64,000 nucleotides of DNA from Heliocidaris erythrogramma (lineage: Eukaryota > Echinodermata > Echinoidea > Camarodonta > Echinometridae). Positions 1 to 11,424 of the stretch are shown here, in pieces. The stretch spans positions 49,294,873 to 49,358,872 of the forward strand of contig CM046856.1 in assembly GCA_025617745.1 (NCBI GenBank), read 5' to 3'. Within the stretch, counting starts at the first letter, position 1, and each line of letters starts with the position of its first letter. The position numbers were made by a program, and so were the translations under genes. Under the pieces are notes generated by a model, which was not told where the DNA came from, made no database searches, and saw only the letters and a program-made list of their open reading frames with translations.

Positions 1-153
1 TGTATAGTTGATTTTTATTGAAAGCCTTTGCGATGCTGTTTTATTAAAAATAAAACAGAGTGATAGAACATGGATTGCCTATATATTTCCAACATTTTCA
101 GCACACATCAAAATCAAAAAGCTCAATCACAAACGAAGCAAAAATCATCATCT

Positions 154-269
154 GGGGCCCGTTTTATCAAAACTTATAATTGAACGAAAGTTAAAATCGA
201 TTTTACATGGGCCGGAGATATAATTGATTTCAGAAGCAATTTTAACTCTGGCTTGATAAAAAGGGCCCC
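154..269. repeat. Short palindromic MITE with GGGGCCC termini
   Basis: The two ends are a 17-bp inverted repeat with one mismatch: GGGGCCCGTTTTATCAA on the left, and TTGATAAAAAGGGCCCC on the right. Homology continues inward through a shared AGTTAAAAT segment. At 116 bp with no coding capacity, it is a non-autonomous fold-back element. The terminal word resembles the GGGGAGCGTTT(C/T)ATCAA ends at 18080-18122 and 22123-22165, so they may be one broad family. No clean target-site duplication is visible. Confidence 0.7.
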
Positions 270-722
270 TGATCAAATGGAGTCCGAAGTAACTCGCAGC
301 GCTTCAAACGTCATATACATCCTTAGGAAGACAGACACTGAAAAAGTCTACTACCTGAACAAATGTCTTAATAGGGTTTCATCCCTTGTCACAGGAAAAA
401 ATGTCCCTTTCTTCATCCTCTCTCTTTGCCATTACTTACGAGACTTCTAAAATGAGAGATATTCGGGCAACCGTCACCACGTATTCGGGCATCGAGGTGG
501 TCTCTTGGTGGATATGTTTTCATATCTAATATACTTCCATGACAGAAAATATTTATATATTGATACCCACTGTAGTAGCAATGGATTTCTCTATGATAGA
601 ATCTACACACTTTGGCTCGCTTCGCTCGCGCGCAAGATTTAGAAACTTAAAAATTGATAGCTGAGCAAGAGACATCGCGTATCTTGTTGAAATTCTGCCA
701 TTACACCAAAGTTCTCATTGCT
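270..722. other. Intergenic stretch, no gene recognised
   Basis: Short chance frames occur on both strands without a recognisable domain or splice context. A direct repeat of TATTCGGGCA at about 459 and 481 and a GGCTCGCTTCGCTCGCGCGC run near 613 resemble words near 7350 and 7410, so this may be an old fragment of the same dispersed repeat. Confidence 0.5.
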
Positions 723-1264
723 TTAAAGGAAAATTCCATCCTGATATCAAGTTAGTTTCAAAAGAAGTAGAACTATTAAAGAAACAGATCAGTGAAAGTT
801 TGAGCAAATTCCTACAAGAAATAAGAAAGTTATGACATTTTTAAGTTGTAATCAATCAAACAAAAATTGGCAACTCCGTGACGTACCGTGCGAGCTCCTT
901 TCCCATTTGCTCAGTACAGAAGATTCCATACGTTTTCATGTTCTTAGTTTCTTATAAAAGAATAGATTACTTTCAATCAGGTTTTGTGCAAAAACATATT
1001 AGCAATGACTATATCTAAGGGATGTGTATGTTTGAATATTTGTTCCTTAGAGAAAATGGAAACTAATGATTTTGGGGGTACAGGGCAAATGAGAGAGGAG
1101 CTCGCAAGATACGTCATGGAGTTTTTTGTTTGATTGATTACAGCTTCAAAAATTCATAACTTTCTTATTTCTCATCGTATTTTGCTCAAACCTTCATTGA
1201 TATGGTTTTTTTAATTCTGCTTCTTTAAAAACCAACTTGTAAGCAGGGGGTACTGTCCCTTTAA
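723..1264. repeat. Fold-back element with long imperfect inverted arms
   Basis: The left arm (about 723-930) reads TTAAAGGAAAATTCC.. and the right arm (about 1080-1264) is its reverse complement, ending ..GTACTGTCCCTTTAA. Matching inner blocks include the AAGAAGTAGAA / TTCTGCTTCTT pair, the GAAATAAGAAAGTTATGA block, the TCAATCAAACAAAAA block and the GCGAGCTCCTTTC / GAGAGGAGCTCGC pair. The element is about 540 bp with no ORF. It shares the word TGGCAACTC(C/T)GTGACGTACC with the element at 3224-3672, so the two probably belong to one family. Confidence 0.75.
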
Positions 1265-1668
1265 TTCCATTGCCCATAACTTCATATTACAGCACCGCAA
1301 AGACTATTCACCACGGAACGTCTTTAACATGCAGGGGCCTCGAGTATTGTTCTGCTCAGGGGGGGGGGGGGCGGGGGCAGGGGGCACAGTCGTAACTCAA
1401 GTATGGGTCGATTGAACTGATGCTTGTCACCCAGATGCGATGGGACATTATAAAATACAAGGCTGGGTGCAGGCGTCATCCTACGAATATGTTGGAGGTT
1501 TTTTTGGGGTGGTGTTTTTTTTTAATAATGGGGCACCTAAAAAATGAGGGTAATGAAGATTAGTAGTAGCGAGATATGAAAATGGTGAATAGAAAATAGG
1601 GGGGGGGGGGTTATCTTACATCAAACGAAGCATACTACGTATATTGATCAGGTCTCGTAATTGCCTTA
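1265..1668. other. Intergenic stretch with two long G homopolymers
   Basis: G runs of 13 (1359-1371) and 12 (1599-1610) are present. No gene, SINE head or inverted repeat is recognised. Confidence 0.5.
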
Positions 1669-2194
1669 TGCCTAGTTTACATTTGCTACGGTCATCGTAC
1701 GATGGATTAGTCTACGATTTTCCTTGCGATTTGGGGGACATCGTAGGTGGCTACGGGCTACGATTTTTATGTTTACATTATTTATGGCCATCGTGCGATT
1801 TCATGTACTGGGCATCGTAGAGGGGCCAAAGACAAAGCCGTACAGAGGCTGTACGGAGATCGTACAGAGATTGTACGGAGGTCGTAGGGAGATCTTACGA
1901 TTTCTTTACGATGCTTTTTTGCTCCCCTGTTGAAAAAAAATCGTACGCTCTCTGCATGATCAGCGCAAGGCCTCCGCACAATGACCCTGCGCTGATTTTA
2001 GGGCTACGATCCTACGATTTTGAAAAATTTGTATAACTCCGCGCTAAACAAAATCGTAGAGGCTACGGAGACCGTGAATCCGTACGAAAATCGTACGATC
2101 GTCGTATGCCACCCCAGGGAGATCGTGCGATTAGAGGGATACGATCAGTTTACGGTCACCCTACGATGATCGTAGACCAAATGTAAATGGGGCA
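1669..2194. repeat. PIF/Harbinger-like MITE rich in CGTACGAT words
   Basis: The termini are inverted: TGCCTAGTTTACATTTG on the left, and the right end reads CAAATGTAAATGGGGCA. TTA flanks both sides (1666-1668 and 2195-2197), matching the 3-bp TWA target duplication known for PIF/Harbinger transposons. The interior is packed with variants of the palindrome ATCGTACGAT and the word CTACGA. It is 526 bp without a transposase ORF. Family assignment rests on the TSD and termini only. Confidence 0.75.
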
Positions 2195-2197
2195 TTA

Positions 2198-2611
2198 GGC
2201 CACCGCACACCTTACGATCGGTCTGCGATCCGATTTGTGAAATAAATCGCTATGGCATTAAATATTGGCATTTTAACAAATAATATCTACCATATTCAGG
2301 TTCTGAAAAATAATATGAATGCTAAAAATAGGGTTTTGGTGAACTGTCAGCTTTCTACAGGGAATAAGGGCAAAATTAGTTTCAAATCGTAGGCAGTCGT
2401 ACGATTTTTGTGACGTCACTACGACTCGAAGCCGATTTGGCCATTTCACCGACTAGAAAACTCGGCAAAGGCCGTATTATCGATTTTACTATCTGCATGA
2501 CTAGTCAGACCCTCAATCAAAAATGTTTTTCGTTTTTAAATGATTTGTCAAATGATATTACATTTTATTCTGAAATCGGATCGCAGACCGATCGTAAGGT
2601 GTGCGGTGGCC
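2198..2611. repeat. MITE with perfect 39-bp terminal inverted repeats
   Basis: The first 39 bases (2198-2236, starting GGCCACCGCACACCTTACGA) are exactly reverse-complemented at 2573-2611. The spacer is AT-rich with a CGTACGATTTTTGTGACGTCAC segment near 2398-2418. There is no coding capacity. It abuts the Harbinger-like MITE, sharing its right TTA flank. Perfect arms suggest recent activity compared with the neighbouring imperfect elements. Confidence 0.8.
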
Positions 2612-2696
2612 TTTCTTCATCCGAGTAGAGGTCGTTTTTATCTGTAAAGCGCTTCCAGACGTTATGTCATATTAAGCTCTGTATGAATTGTGATTT

Positions 2697-2915
2697 GTTG
2701 TTGTTATCATTATTATTGTTAAATACTATTATTGTTAATATCATTATTATTGGTATTATTATTATTATTATTACTATTATTATTGTCACTTTTATTATTG
2801 TTATAATTATCATCCTCATCATTGTTATACTTCTTTTTCTTCGTCTTTCTCTTATTCTTCTTCTTCTTCTTCATATTAGTATTAGTATTACATGTATCAT
2901 CATCATCATGATCAG
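2697..2915. repeat. ATT-rich compound microsatellite
   Basis: Interrupted ATT, CTT and ATC trinucleotides fill this interval. Isoleucine-rich and asparagine/lysine-rich frames that open here on both strands are translations of the repeat, not genes. Confidence 0.85.
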
Positions 2916-3223
2916 TATCACTGAATAAGATTTTGGCCTGACTTGTAAAAATGTCCACCTCATATGTCCCATATGTGGCTTAATACTGCCTGACGCGCCA
3001 TCAGTCATTGCTTCCAGGTTCTAGGTTCCTATTATAAGGTCCATCGCCCCCTGCCCCCATCAACACTGATGCCCTTGCCAACATGTAATTCATCAGGGAC
3101 GCTGTCATTCTATTCTTTCAAACAGTTGACTACAAAATTAGGAATAGCTAAAATTACAAATTCAGATTTGTTAAATACTCTCCTCTCCGACAGTACCGAT
3201 ACGTGCCTGAAATTTAAATGCAA
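2916..3223. other. Intergenic, nothing recognised
   Basis: No gene, RNA gene or inverted repeat was seen in this interval. Confidence 0.4.
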
Positions 3224-3554
3224 TTAAAGGGAAAGCTCCCTTCGGTAGTCTCATGTTGGCTTAAACAAAAGCATGAAAATGGAGAAGCAAATCAGTGACA
3301 GTTTTAAGTTTTAAGAAAATCCAGTAAAGGACATGCCTGGTCATATATTTTCAAAGTTAAAAAAGGGCAACTCTCCTGTGTATCACTTGAGTACCTGTCC
3401 CATCTTTTCTGTACTGAAATTTCAAAATGTCGATTTCATTTTTGTAATTTTTTTTAAAAGAAACATTTTATTATGGCTATGCGATATGTATGTTATTCGA
3501 CACATGTTTGCAAACCGCCTCTATGAAAAAGATCTATTTCTATTTCCAGTATAA

Positions 3555-3592
<38 letters not shown>

Positions 3593-3672
3593 CTTAATAA
3601 TACCTTAAAAGGTACGTCACAGAGTTGCCATTTTAACATTTCACATAACACCGGAGGGGACTTTCCCTTTAG
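3224..3672. repeat. MITE with TTAAAGGGAAAG termini
   Basis: The left end TTAAAGGGAAAGCTCCCTTC is mirrored by GGGGACTTTCCCTTTAG at the right. An AAT microsatellite lies inside at about 3557-3591. The GGTACGTCACAGAGTTGCCA word near 3611 matches in reverse complement the word at 868-888 in the 723-1264 element, suggesting a common family. The 73-aa frame inside has no recognisable domain. Confidence 0.65.
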
Positions 3673-3799
3673 TTCAGGGGCTTTCTAATTGTTGAATATT
3701 TCTGTCCGGTTTCAGTTTTCATTGTAGGCCCATGCATAGCTAAGGAAACAAGTCAGTGTTGAGAAATGCATTTTTCAGCGGCATGTGTGAACGAGCCTT

Positions 3800-3876
3800 A
3801 ACTTGGCAAGGACTCGAATCCCGTACCCTGAGATCCATTGTCCGGTGACTTATCAAGTAGACCACACCACCTCTAC
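3800..3876 (-). repeat. tRNA-like SINE head or fragment
   Basis: Read on the minus strand, this contains an A-box-like TGGTCTACTTGATA (3851-3864) and a B-box GGGATTCGAGTCC (3810-3822) at tRNA spacing. No acceptor-stem pairing good enough for a functional tRNA is evident. It most likely derives from a Pol III SINE. Confidence 0.5.
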
Positions 3877-5460
3877 AAATAATGATTTGAATCGATCCAA
3901 GTATAATGTAAATGATTACTTTATGGCGTATCCAGACATTTATAAATAGGGACGGAATTCTTCCTGTACGGGAGGGGGTGTACCTAGGCCTTCCGACGAA
4001 ACATAAGTATTTATTGCTTGTTTGCTTTCTGGTCTTCAAACGGGGGGGGGGGGGGGGGTACCGGCTCCACCATTAATGCAACTGTATAATATATGACTAC
4101 AACCAAAGAACCTTGCAAACCTTTAACGTGAAATGTGTGAACACAGTTCTACCCACTTAATAACATTATTGCCTTAATATGGCACGAAAAAGAGACATGT
4201 TAACGAAGCTTTTCGACTTGCACTCATCAGGTTATCACGCAGGTATATAACAAATTACTCGAAATCAACTATATTATAATCGATGAACCCGGACGCAACC
4301 CAGACGCCGTAATTTCAGAACAGTCGCAAAGCTTGCGATTGCCTTAGTATCAACGCCTCCACAACTTGTTCACATATCGGAATTATGTTCCCCTGAAGCA
4401 AAACAAGACGACAAAGAAATCCTCAGATGGTTCATACCGACAAAAATAAGCTCGACTCCCAGGGAATAAAACTCATATCATTTATTAAGTTTTCAATTTA
4501 TTAGGTGATGCGATAACTGGGCTTTTGGCGCTTTAATTATACTGCAATCCATTACGGCTGAAAGGAGGACCGATCCACGATGGATTGATCGAAAATATCA
4601 AACACACGGGATTAAGCAAACTTTCTCTTAATTTCAACGCAAACATTGACAAACATTGGCCATCTAGGACACCTCTCTCACAATCGAAGACCAAGGAGTT
4701 AAATATCATTTGGCTGATCGAAGTACGCTGGTTTATTCATAGCTTTCTATATAATGGAATATTTCTTTGTCGGAAAAAAAAGAGAAAAGTCGTGCAAATT
4801 TATTGCGATATGTCATGTCTGTAATGAATAAAGCATAAATGGTTCGGCATTTGTGTTATAGGAAAAGAATCTGGTACGAGCTACCGTTACACTAATTTAA
4901 TAAAAAACACACTTTTGTTTCTCTCTCTCTTTCTCTCTTTAAACACGATTGAAGCGTCAAATATATCGCCATTGTTTCTAAGCCTTGCGTGTCGACATGT
5001 TTGAATTTAAAACTTTTATGCAACAAGAATGCAAACATGGCATTTAAAAGCACGGGAGCATTTTTTTTTTTTTGCAATTTCATTCTCATTTTGCTCACTA
5101 TGGGCGCCGCTGACTGGTATCTTGTGCCTAACCTAGTTTTGCTTCTCACTTTAAAATTAGGGGAAATGCCCCTGCAAATGCGCTCTCCTCTAATTGATTT
5201 GTATTACATTGCCTATGGGGGTGGGGTTTGAGTATAGATACATAAACCTCATCCGTTCCTCACATATCAAAGAGACTTTGCCATTCTCTCTTTATAATAA
5301 CTTGTTACCGTTACCTACTTAGTTTATTATTAAAACTTTTCACAATGATTATACCTGTCTTGACCCATTTTCCATCATTTTTTTCCCGAACAATCAAATA
5401 TGAATTACGAAATTAGATCAAAGGAATAAATTGACAACTTTGTTATTGAAATATATCTAG
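3877..5460. other. Intergenic stretch, no gene recognised
   Basis: It contains a 17-base G run (4042-4058), a CT-rich run near 4920 and a T run near 5066. Frames of 79-85 aa occur but show no family motifs, signal peptides or splice-supported structure. Confidence 0.45.
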
Positions 5461-5735
5461 AGGTGTCGTGGTCTAGTGGATACGTCGGACTGTGGATCAA
5501 ATGGTTCGCGGTTCGAATCCCGCCGCGCTAAAACATTTTGGCAAAACATTCATCTACATTTGCCACTCTCCACCCAGGAGAAGTAAATGGGTACCCGGTA
5601 GGAAAAAAATCCTTGAATGCCTCAGCGCTTATCATGGCGGCTCGGCTAAAGCCGGGGTAATAATGTGCAGTAGAGTATATTTGCATAGTAGCTCCGCTAT
5701 GTAAATGGACATATTATTATTATTATATATGCAAG
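5461..5735 (+). repeat. tRNA-derived SINE, apparently full length
   Basis: The head (about 5462-5530) has an A-box TGGTCTAGTGGATA and a B-box GGTTCGAATCC. The anticodon loop resembles CTGTGGA, hinting at a His-type tRNA ancestor. The body contains CTCCACCCAGGAGAAGTAAA, TGGGTACCCGGTAGGA and AAGCCGGGGTAATA, and the tail is an ATT repeat (about 5713-5729). The same body recurs at 9607 and, more diverged, at 14400, so it is an interspersed family. The 70-aa frame across it is not a gene. Confidence 0.85.
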
Positions 5736-6322
5736 AAATTACAGTGACATTGTTTGTAAATGAAGCATTTATTTTGCAAATTTACCTGTCGGGCTGGGAA
5801 ATTCATTTTTTATAATCAAGATCACACAAAAGTAGGACATTGCATTTAGTTTGATTGTTTGTTTTTTTTTATTATGCATTTTTATAGCATTTATTCCGTT
5901 CCTTTAGGATGCTATATATTACTTTTCCATGAAGAAACTTTTCATCATTTAAGAGTTCAGGTGGGAGAAAGAAATGGAAAATAGAAAGAATAGAGCCAAA
6001 GTCCCCAAAGGACGGCAATGAAAACTCTTGTAAATATAAAGAGTGATTACACGCCGTAAGTAGAAGATAGTTCTTCTTGCTCTATATACAGGTTTTCACG
6101 AGGGTGAAAATCCCAAAGAATAGAACTATTTTTAGTTAAAAGACAGCTTATATAATACATGTCCTTCGAAGTTGGATACGGTGTTTTCACATTTCCATCG
6201 GAAATAGATCATGTAATCTACAACCATAAGGAGCCGCTCTTATGTATAAATTGCTTTTCTTAGATACCAAAGGGCCGGCCAAACTGCTTGCAAAGGGAAT
6301 GCGTCTATACGTGTGATACATC
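5736..6322. other. Intergenic, nothing recognised
   Basis: AT-rich sequence without a recognisable gene, repeat head or inverted repeat. Confidence 0.4.
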
Positions 6323-7147
6323 TAAACACATCAAAAAAAGTAACTCCCCCTTAATCAAAATGGCGTAACTTTTTAACGAAAAGGTTTTGAGCAAAATAAC
6401 ATGGCAGGGGTATTCCTACACTTACTGAATAACTTTTCTGTGAAAATGAGATTGATCCTTGAGTGAGCAAACATTAAAGCAAAAATTGTCACTTTTCAAA
6501 TGTCACAAGGGTCATTTTGGGGATTCTGTGAAACGAGATTTTAGCGAATTCGGATTCTGGTGCATATTTATGTGTTGTTGTTTATCATCCATCGCTTGAT
6601 CCCCTCACACCTATCCCGACACAGGGGCGGATCAAGGATTTTGTATAAGGAGGGGGGGGGGCTCACAAAATTGGTTTGTCAACTTTTGGAAAAGGGAGAC
6701 CCGTATTTTTTTGGTCGCGCCAGCTCTCGAAAAGTCGCTCTGTGGGGGAGGGGGGAGGTGGCAACAATTTTTTTTCGCCAGACCTCCAAATTGCGCTCAG
6801 TGTGTGTGTGTGTGTGTGTGGGGGGGGGGGGGTATGTTATGTTATGTTAACAAAAGAGGTTGTCATCGTGTCATGGTTGAGTGAGAACACTTTAAAAATC
6901 GCGCGAGAAATGCTAAAGTGCACTGTTAATACAGCATAAAAAATGACCCTTGTGACTTCTGAAAAGTGACATTTTTGCCTTTAATGTTTGCCTACTTATG
7001 CATGACTCGATGGCTCAATCTCATTTTTACAGGGAAGTTAGTCAATAAGTGTTAGAACACTCTTGCCAAGTTATTCTGCTCACAACTTTTTCGTTAAGAA
7101 GTTACGCCAATTTGTTAAAAGGGGGAGTTACTTTTTTGTTGTGTTTA
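6323..7147. repeat. Fold-back element with ~200-bp inverted arms
   Basis: The left arm (6323-6525) begins TAAACACATCAAAAAAAGTA and carries AGTAACTCCCCC, TTAACGAAAA, AATGAGATTGA and TGTCACAAGGGTCATTTT blocks. The right arm (6942-7147) repeats these in reverse complement and ends TGTGTTTA. The central loop holds a second element's end, CAGGGGCGGATCAAGG near 6622, followed by G runs and a GT repeat. This suggests a hAT-like insertion inside the fold-back element. The 87- and 96-aa frames across the loop are low-complexity. Confidence 0.8.
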
Positions 7148-8756
7148 TTTAGATTTTTTAAAAGAAGAAATCCAAATCTTACATGGGTTTCCCCAGTCGT
7201 TATGCAATTGGTCAAATACGCTGTATATACGAAAGCGTATATTGTGCCTTTAGTGTGGTTTACAGCTCTTGGGGCTCGTAGGAGTATAGGACGGGGGGTG
7301 CGGGGGCTGGGGGCTGCAGCCCCCCAAAATTTTCTTTAAATTACCAATATTCGGGCATAGGGGATGTTTATTAGTAGTTTTATCATTTTTACTGTATTTA
7401 AGTGTTTGCTCACCCGCTTCAATCGCTCGCAAAAATTTAGAAACTGGAAAGTTAATATTTGGGCAAGCGCGTGGCCACATTGTGCCTGTACTAGTTAATT
7501 TAGGGATACTATTCTAGCATATCTACACATACCTTTATAGTTTGTTCTGTGATATTTTTTATCTCTCAATTTCTTTAAAATTCCATTTGATTTTAATAGA
7601 ACTATTTGACTAAACCAACAATAATAATATCCCAAGATCATTAGGAGTTCTGATAATGAAGGAAAATTGCACTTAATCAAACCAGGGTTTCACTCAATGT
7701 TCAGGATTACGGATAAGTGATATCTGCTGAACAGATTCGGTAGAAATTGCATATAAGTAGAGTAATGAACAAGGAAAAAGAAATCGGGAAAATTGGTCAA
7801 CATGCTATACAGTAAATGGGATTTCCGGGAAGACCATGATAAACAATACCAAGTACTCTAAGCCACTTTCTCTCACAATCAAGGTTAGATTTAGATGCGA
7901 TTGAAAACGAAAATCGAGACGAAAAGTATAAATGATTTATCAAGAGATAGTTAGGGTTACGTATTTCATAGGCTGGTAAATGCATGTGGGAGACAAAATA
8001 GCAAGAATTACCTTCCCTTTGCCGTGACAAAGAATATTATTGCTGACTTTTAAATTAGAGAGTGGGTTGTTTTCGTGTCGACTAGCAAGATGTTAACTCT
8101 TCAACTTAATGGACAGAGGTAAAATATAGGCCTATATGTCTTTCTAAAAGCTCTTTTCATTATGTTACCCTTCTTTTCTTACAAAATTTATTGCATTTAT
8201 GCAAATGCAACAAGCTTATAACCCAGTATACCTTGGCGTACTTTGACGAAACGCAATAAAGAACAAAATCGCCGACACCCCAATGAAAAGAGTGTGTAAA
8301 GATTAACATGCGTTTCAACAGTTCAAGGGGATTCGACGAACTTGTATTTCATGAAACGCTGCCCAAAAGGTCCATCAGAGCAAAGATTCCGGAGACCGAT
8401 GCTACAATCCCAAAGGTTTACAAAACAGAAATACAGTCTTGCAGACTTCTGGTCCTCTAGGTAGTCCCCGTCAATAGAGTTGGGAAATCAACAATTACTG
8501 TTAAGTTGTTGAATAATATTCTTCGACGCTGCTAAAACATGAAAAAGAAGTAATCAAGCTAGGTAAGGAATTCGAATCACCTTTTCTTGCATCTGACATG
8601 GATATGTTTTTAGAACAACTTATTTATTAATCCGGAATTCAGGATAGGCCTAATGCGTAAAAGTAGCAATATCGATAAATTTTAACAGGAGTATGATGGG
8701 GATAGAGAGAGAGAGAGAGAGAGAGACAAAGGGGAGTGGATGGGTATACGTGTGTG
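7148..8756. other. Intergenic stretch, no gene recognised
   Basis: It includes a G-rich CTGGGGGCTGCAGCCCCC palindrome near 7307 and a GA microsatellite at about 8704-8727. Frames of 61-77 aa on the minus strand show no conserved motif. Confidence 0.45.
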
Positions 8757-9284
8757 CACTGGCGTATCTAGACCTTCGGGGGAAGGTGCAAAACATCCTT
8801 TTCCGGGCGCCCTTATTTGCGTCGGGGGGGGGGGGGGGGGGGGATGTCGGATGTTTCTTTGATTCGTTGCCGCTAACGATTTAATTCATTTAATGGTATT
8901 TTTGTATCCATTGGAGTACATTACCATCAGCATCATAAAATTATAGCGATTTGCGAGCGCGGGAGCAAAATTTCGGTGTTTGCACAAGTTTAATTCTTTA
9001 TGAATTTGCATAAACTATTGATTTGTATGTCTGAATTATTTCAATTCATTATACGGTATAACAGTTGCGTTCAAATTTTCTCGATTTGGCTTGGTACGTG
9101 CCTAAAGGTAGCTTTGCTTACCTTTTGACGTTTTTTTACATCTCTACTAACAATTTAATTTCAAATAATTACTTCATAATGATTGAAAAGTTAGTTATCT
9201 TTTTTTTTCATGGTTAAAAATCTGTCCGGGGGGGGGGGGACAAGTTGCCCCCCCCCCCATTCCCACCCTTCAAATACGCTACTG
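8757..9284. repeat. hAT-like MITE with internal poly-G/poly-C tracts
   Basis: The left end CACTGGCGTATCTAGA pairs with the right end AATACGCTACTG, the CA(G/C)TGGCGTA-type terminus typical of hAT elements. Flanking octamers CGTGTGTG and ATTGTGTG match at 6 of 8 positions, compatible with a decayed 8-bp hAT target duplication. A 20-base G run lies at 8824-8843, and a 12-base G run and 11-base C run lie near the right end. No transposase is present. Confidence 0.65.
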
Positions 9285-9606
9285 ATTGTGTGTATTTTCA
9301 CGAGAGAGAGAGAGAGAGAGAGATAATGGAAAGACATACTAACATACATTGAGGGGCTTGCGAGGTAGAGAGAGAGGACGAGAAAGAGAAGACTAGAAAT
9401 GAACGGATAGAAAAATCTATGAACATGCTACTGTCATCTTGAAAAAACGTGGATTAAAATGTTATCAAAGAAAATGAAAATAAGAGAGATAGAGAAAAGG
9501 AGAAAACTATAGCTCATGTTTTTTTTTAAGGTTTGGTCATGTTGATATTCACCTGCCACGCAGACATTCGTGCAAGACCTGATAAACATTTAATCAACAT
9601 CAACAA
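9285..9606. other. GA-rich intergenic stretch
   Basis: A GA microsatellite at about 9302-9323 and purine-rich sequence to 9510. No gene seen. Confidence 0.5.
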
Positions 9607-9717
9607 CTCTCCACTCCACCCAGGTGCAGTAAATGGGTACCCGGTAGGAAGAAATTCCTTGAATGCTTGAGCACCTTATCATGGCCGCTGGGCTAAAGCC
9701 GGGGTAATAGTATGATT
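9607..9717 (+). repeat. 5'-truncated SINE body
   Basis: CTCCACTCCACCCAGGTGCA, TGGGTACCCGGTAGGA and AAGCCGGGGTAATA match the body of the SINE at 5461. The tRNA-like head is missing. The ATT tract at 9780-9983 lies about 60 bases downstream and could be an expanded SINE tail. Confidence 0.75.
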
Positions 9718-9778
9718 GCAGGGTCATCAGAGAGAACAGTATATAATACTGATGAGGCTATCCTGGGTAAACAAGACA

Positions 9779-9983
<205 letters not shown>

Positions 9984-11424
9984 TTAACAACAACAAAAAT
10001 TAACCTAATAAATGTAAACGCTTAACAACTTTCTGGAATATTTTGTTGTAATGTCTTCAGTGCAGCGACATGTTTTTAGGGAAGCGCGTCACTCCGATAC
10101 TAGTGATTTGACGGTAGATGCAATCGATTTTTCTTTGACGCGGAAGTCGTAAATTAACACGAGGAACACGTATTCGTTTTCCCTATAAACCGAAATACGA
10201 TAACAAATATTGATCGGTTAACCGGTGGGCGTTTGTATCGCAATACATCCAACATGAGCGTATTGTAGAAGCTCTAAAGGTGTACCGTATGTCATGGTCA
10301 ACTTAGAAATGAGTAACTTTAATAGACGATCTTATTTACTTTCAAGGTAATCGATAAAGAAAATACTAATTTGACAGACAGTGATTGGATATAGGCTATT
10401 TTCTACCACTTACTTGTGTGATCTTAAAATGCCCATGTAATCGATTGGTGACTCGAATTTCCTCACTGAAATATGTCAAGCATAAGCGTTATTTGAGTGC
10501 ATCAAATCATTGCTTGTGTTAACGGTTCGTGATGTGTTTAGAGGTTGTGCACGGAGTGACACACCACGTGTTTATTTGACATCTTTTTTCCCCCAAAAAT
10601 TCTAATCACGCGTCATTTTGAAGGACACGATTTCGCTCTCCATTAAGTGTGAGATTTCACGGCATGGTAAGGATCACTGTGTGACATAGATCTAATGGCG
10701 TTTTATTATGAATAGCAAAATGCCATCTTCCTGTCAGCTGTAACAGACTGACTTCTTGCTGTTCATACGGGGTCAGATGGATCAGCTCAGTTAAGTTCAA
10801 TTTATTCCACTTTCAGCAGCGAATGCAACAATAATACATAAAAGTTGTCGATATACATTGACATAATTGACACGGTTTTTGATTACAAGGCTTTTCCAGT
10901 GAAAGCGATCTTAAATATCTCACATTTCATGGAAAACGAAATTGCGGGATTCAAGTGTGGATAAGTTTTCATCCTTGTCCTACAGCTACACTCCACAGGC
11001 AAAATATTTTACGAGGGGGCTCTGGGGGCTCGAGCACCCCTCCGTTTCCCCCCATATGGCACCGATATATGGACTCCTCGTCGACTAATATTATGAGGCA
11101 TTATGTGCCCGACTGCGTCAGCGACTAGCGCGGTCTTTACGGGCAATGCTAGATTGCATATCGTACAAAAAGTGAAAGCAAAATGAACGGTACAAACATA
11201 GCTTTGAATTATTATGTATATGCTGATTCCCTTCACAGGCTTGGTTAGCGCAGATAATAACGCCATCGAAATGGCTCCTTGTGTGCAACAGGCATTTAAA
11301 ACTCTTAGCATCCCCACGCCTGCAAAAAGACTTTGGAATGTACTAACTTCCCAGTAACAACATCAGAGTATCAACTAAACCTAAAAAAAGGAGAAGAAAT
11401 TTTCTCTCTGCTATAATGTTTATA
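9984..11424. other. Intergenic stretch, no gene recognised
   Basis: No recognisable coding region. A 102-aa minus-strand frame at 11009-11317 ends in G/C-rich low-complexity sequence and has no known domain. The GAGGGGGCTCTGGGGGCTCG segment near 11012 resembles dispersed repeat ends. Confidence 0.45.

Noticed and set aside
2683..2958. Ile-rich (plus) and Asn/Lys-rich (minus) frames of 79-81 codons
   Set aside because: They are translations of an ATT/CTT microsatellite.
5462..5530. Functional tRNA gene
   Set aside because: A- and B-boxes are good but acceptor-stem pairing is poor, and the unit continues into a repeated SINE body with an ATT tail. The same reasoning applies to 14290, 26623 and 47131.
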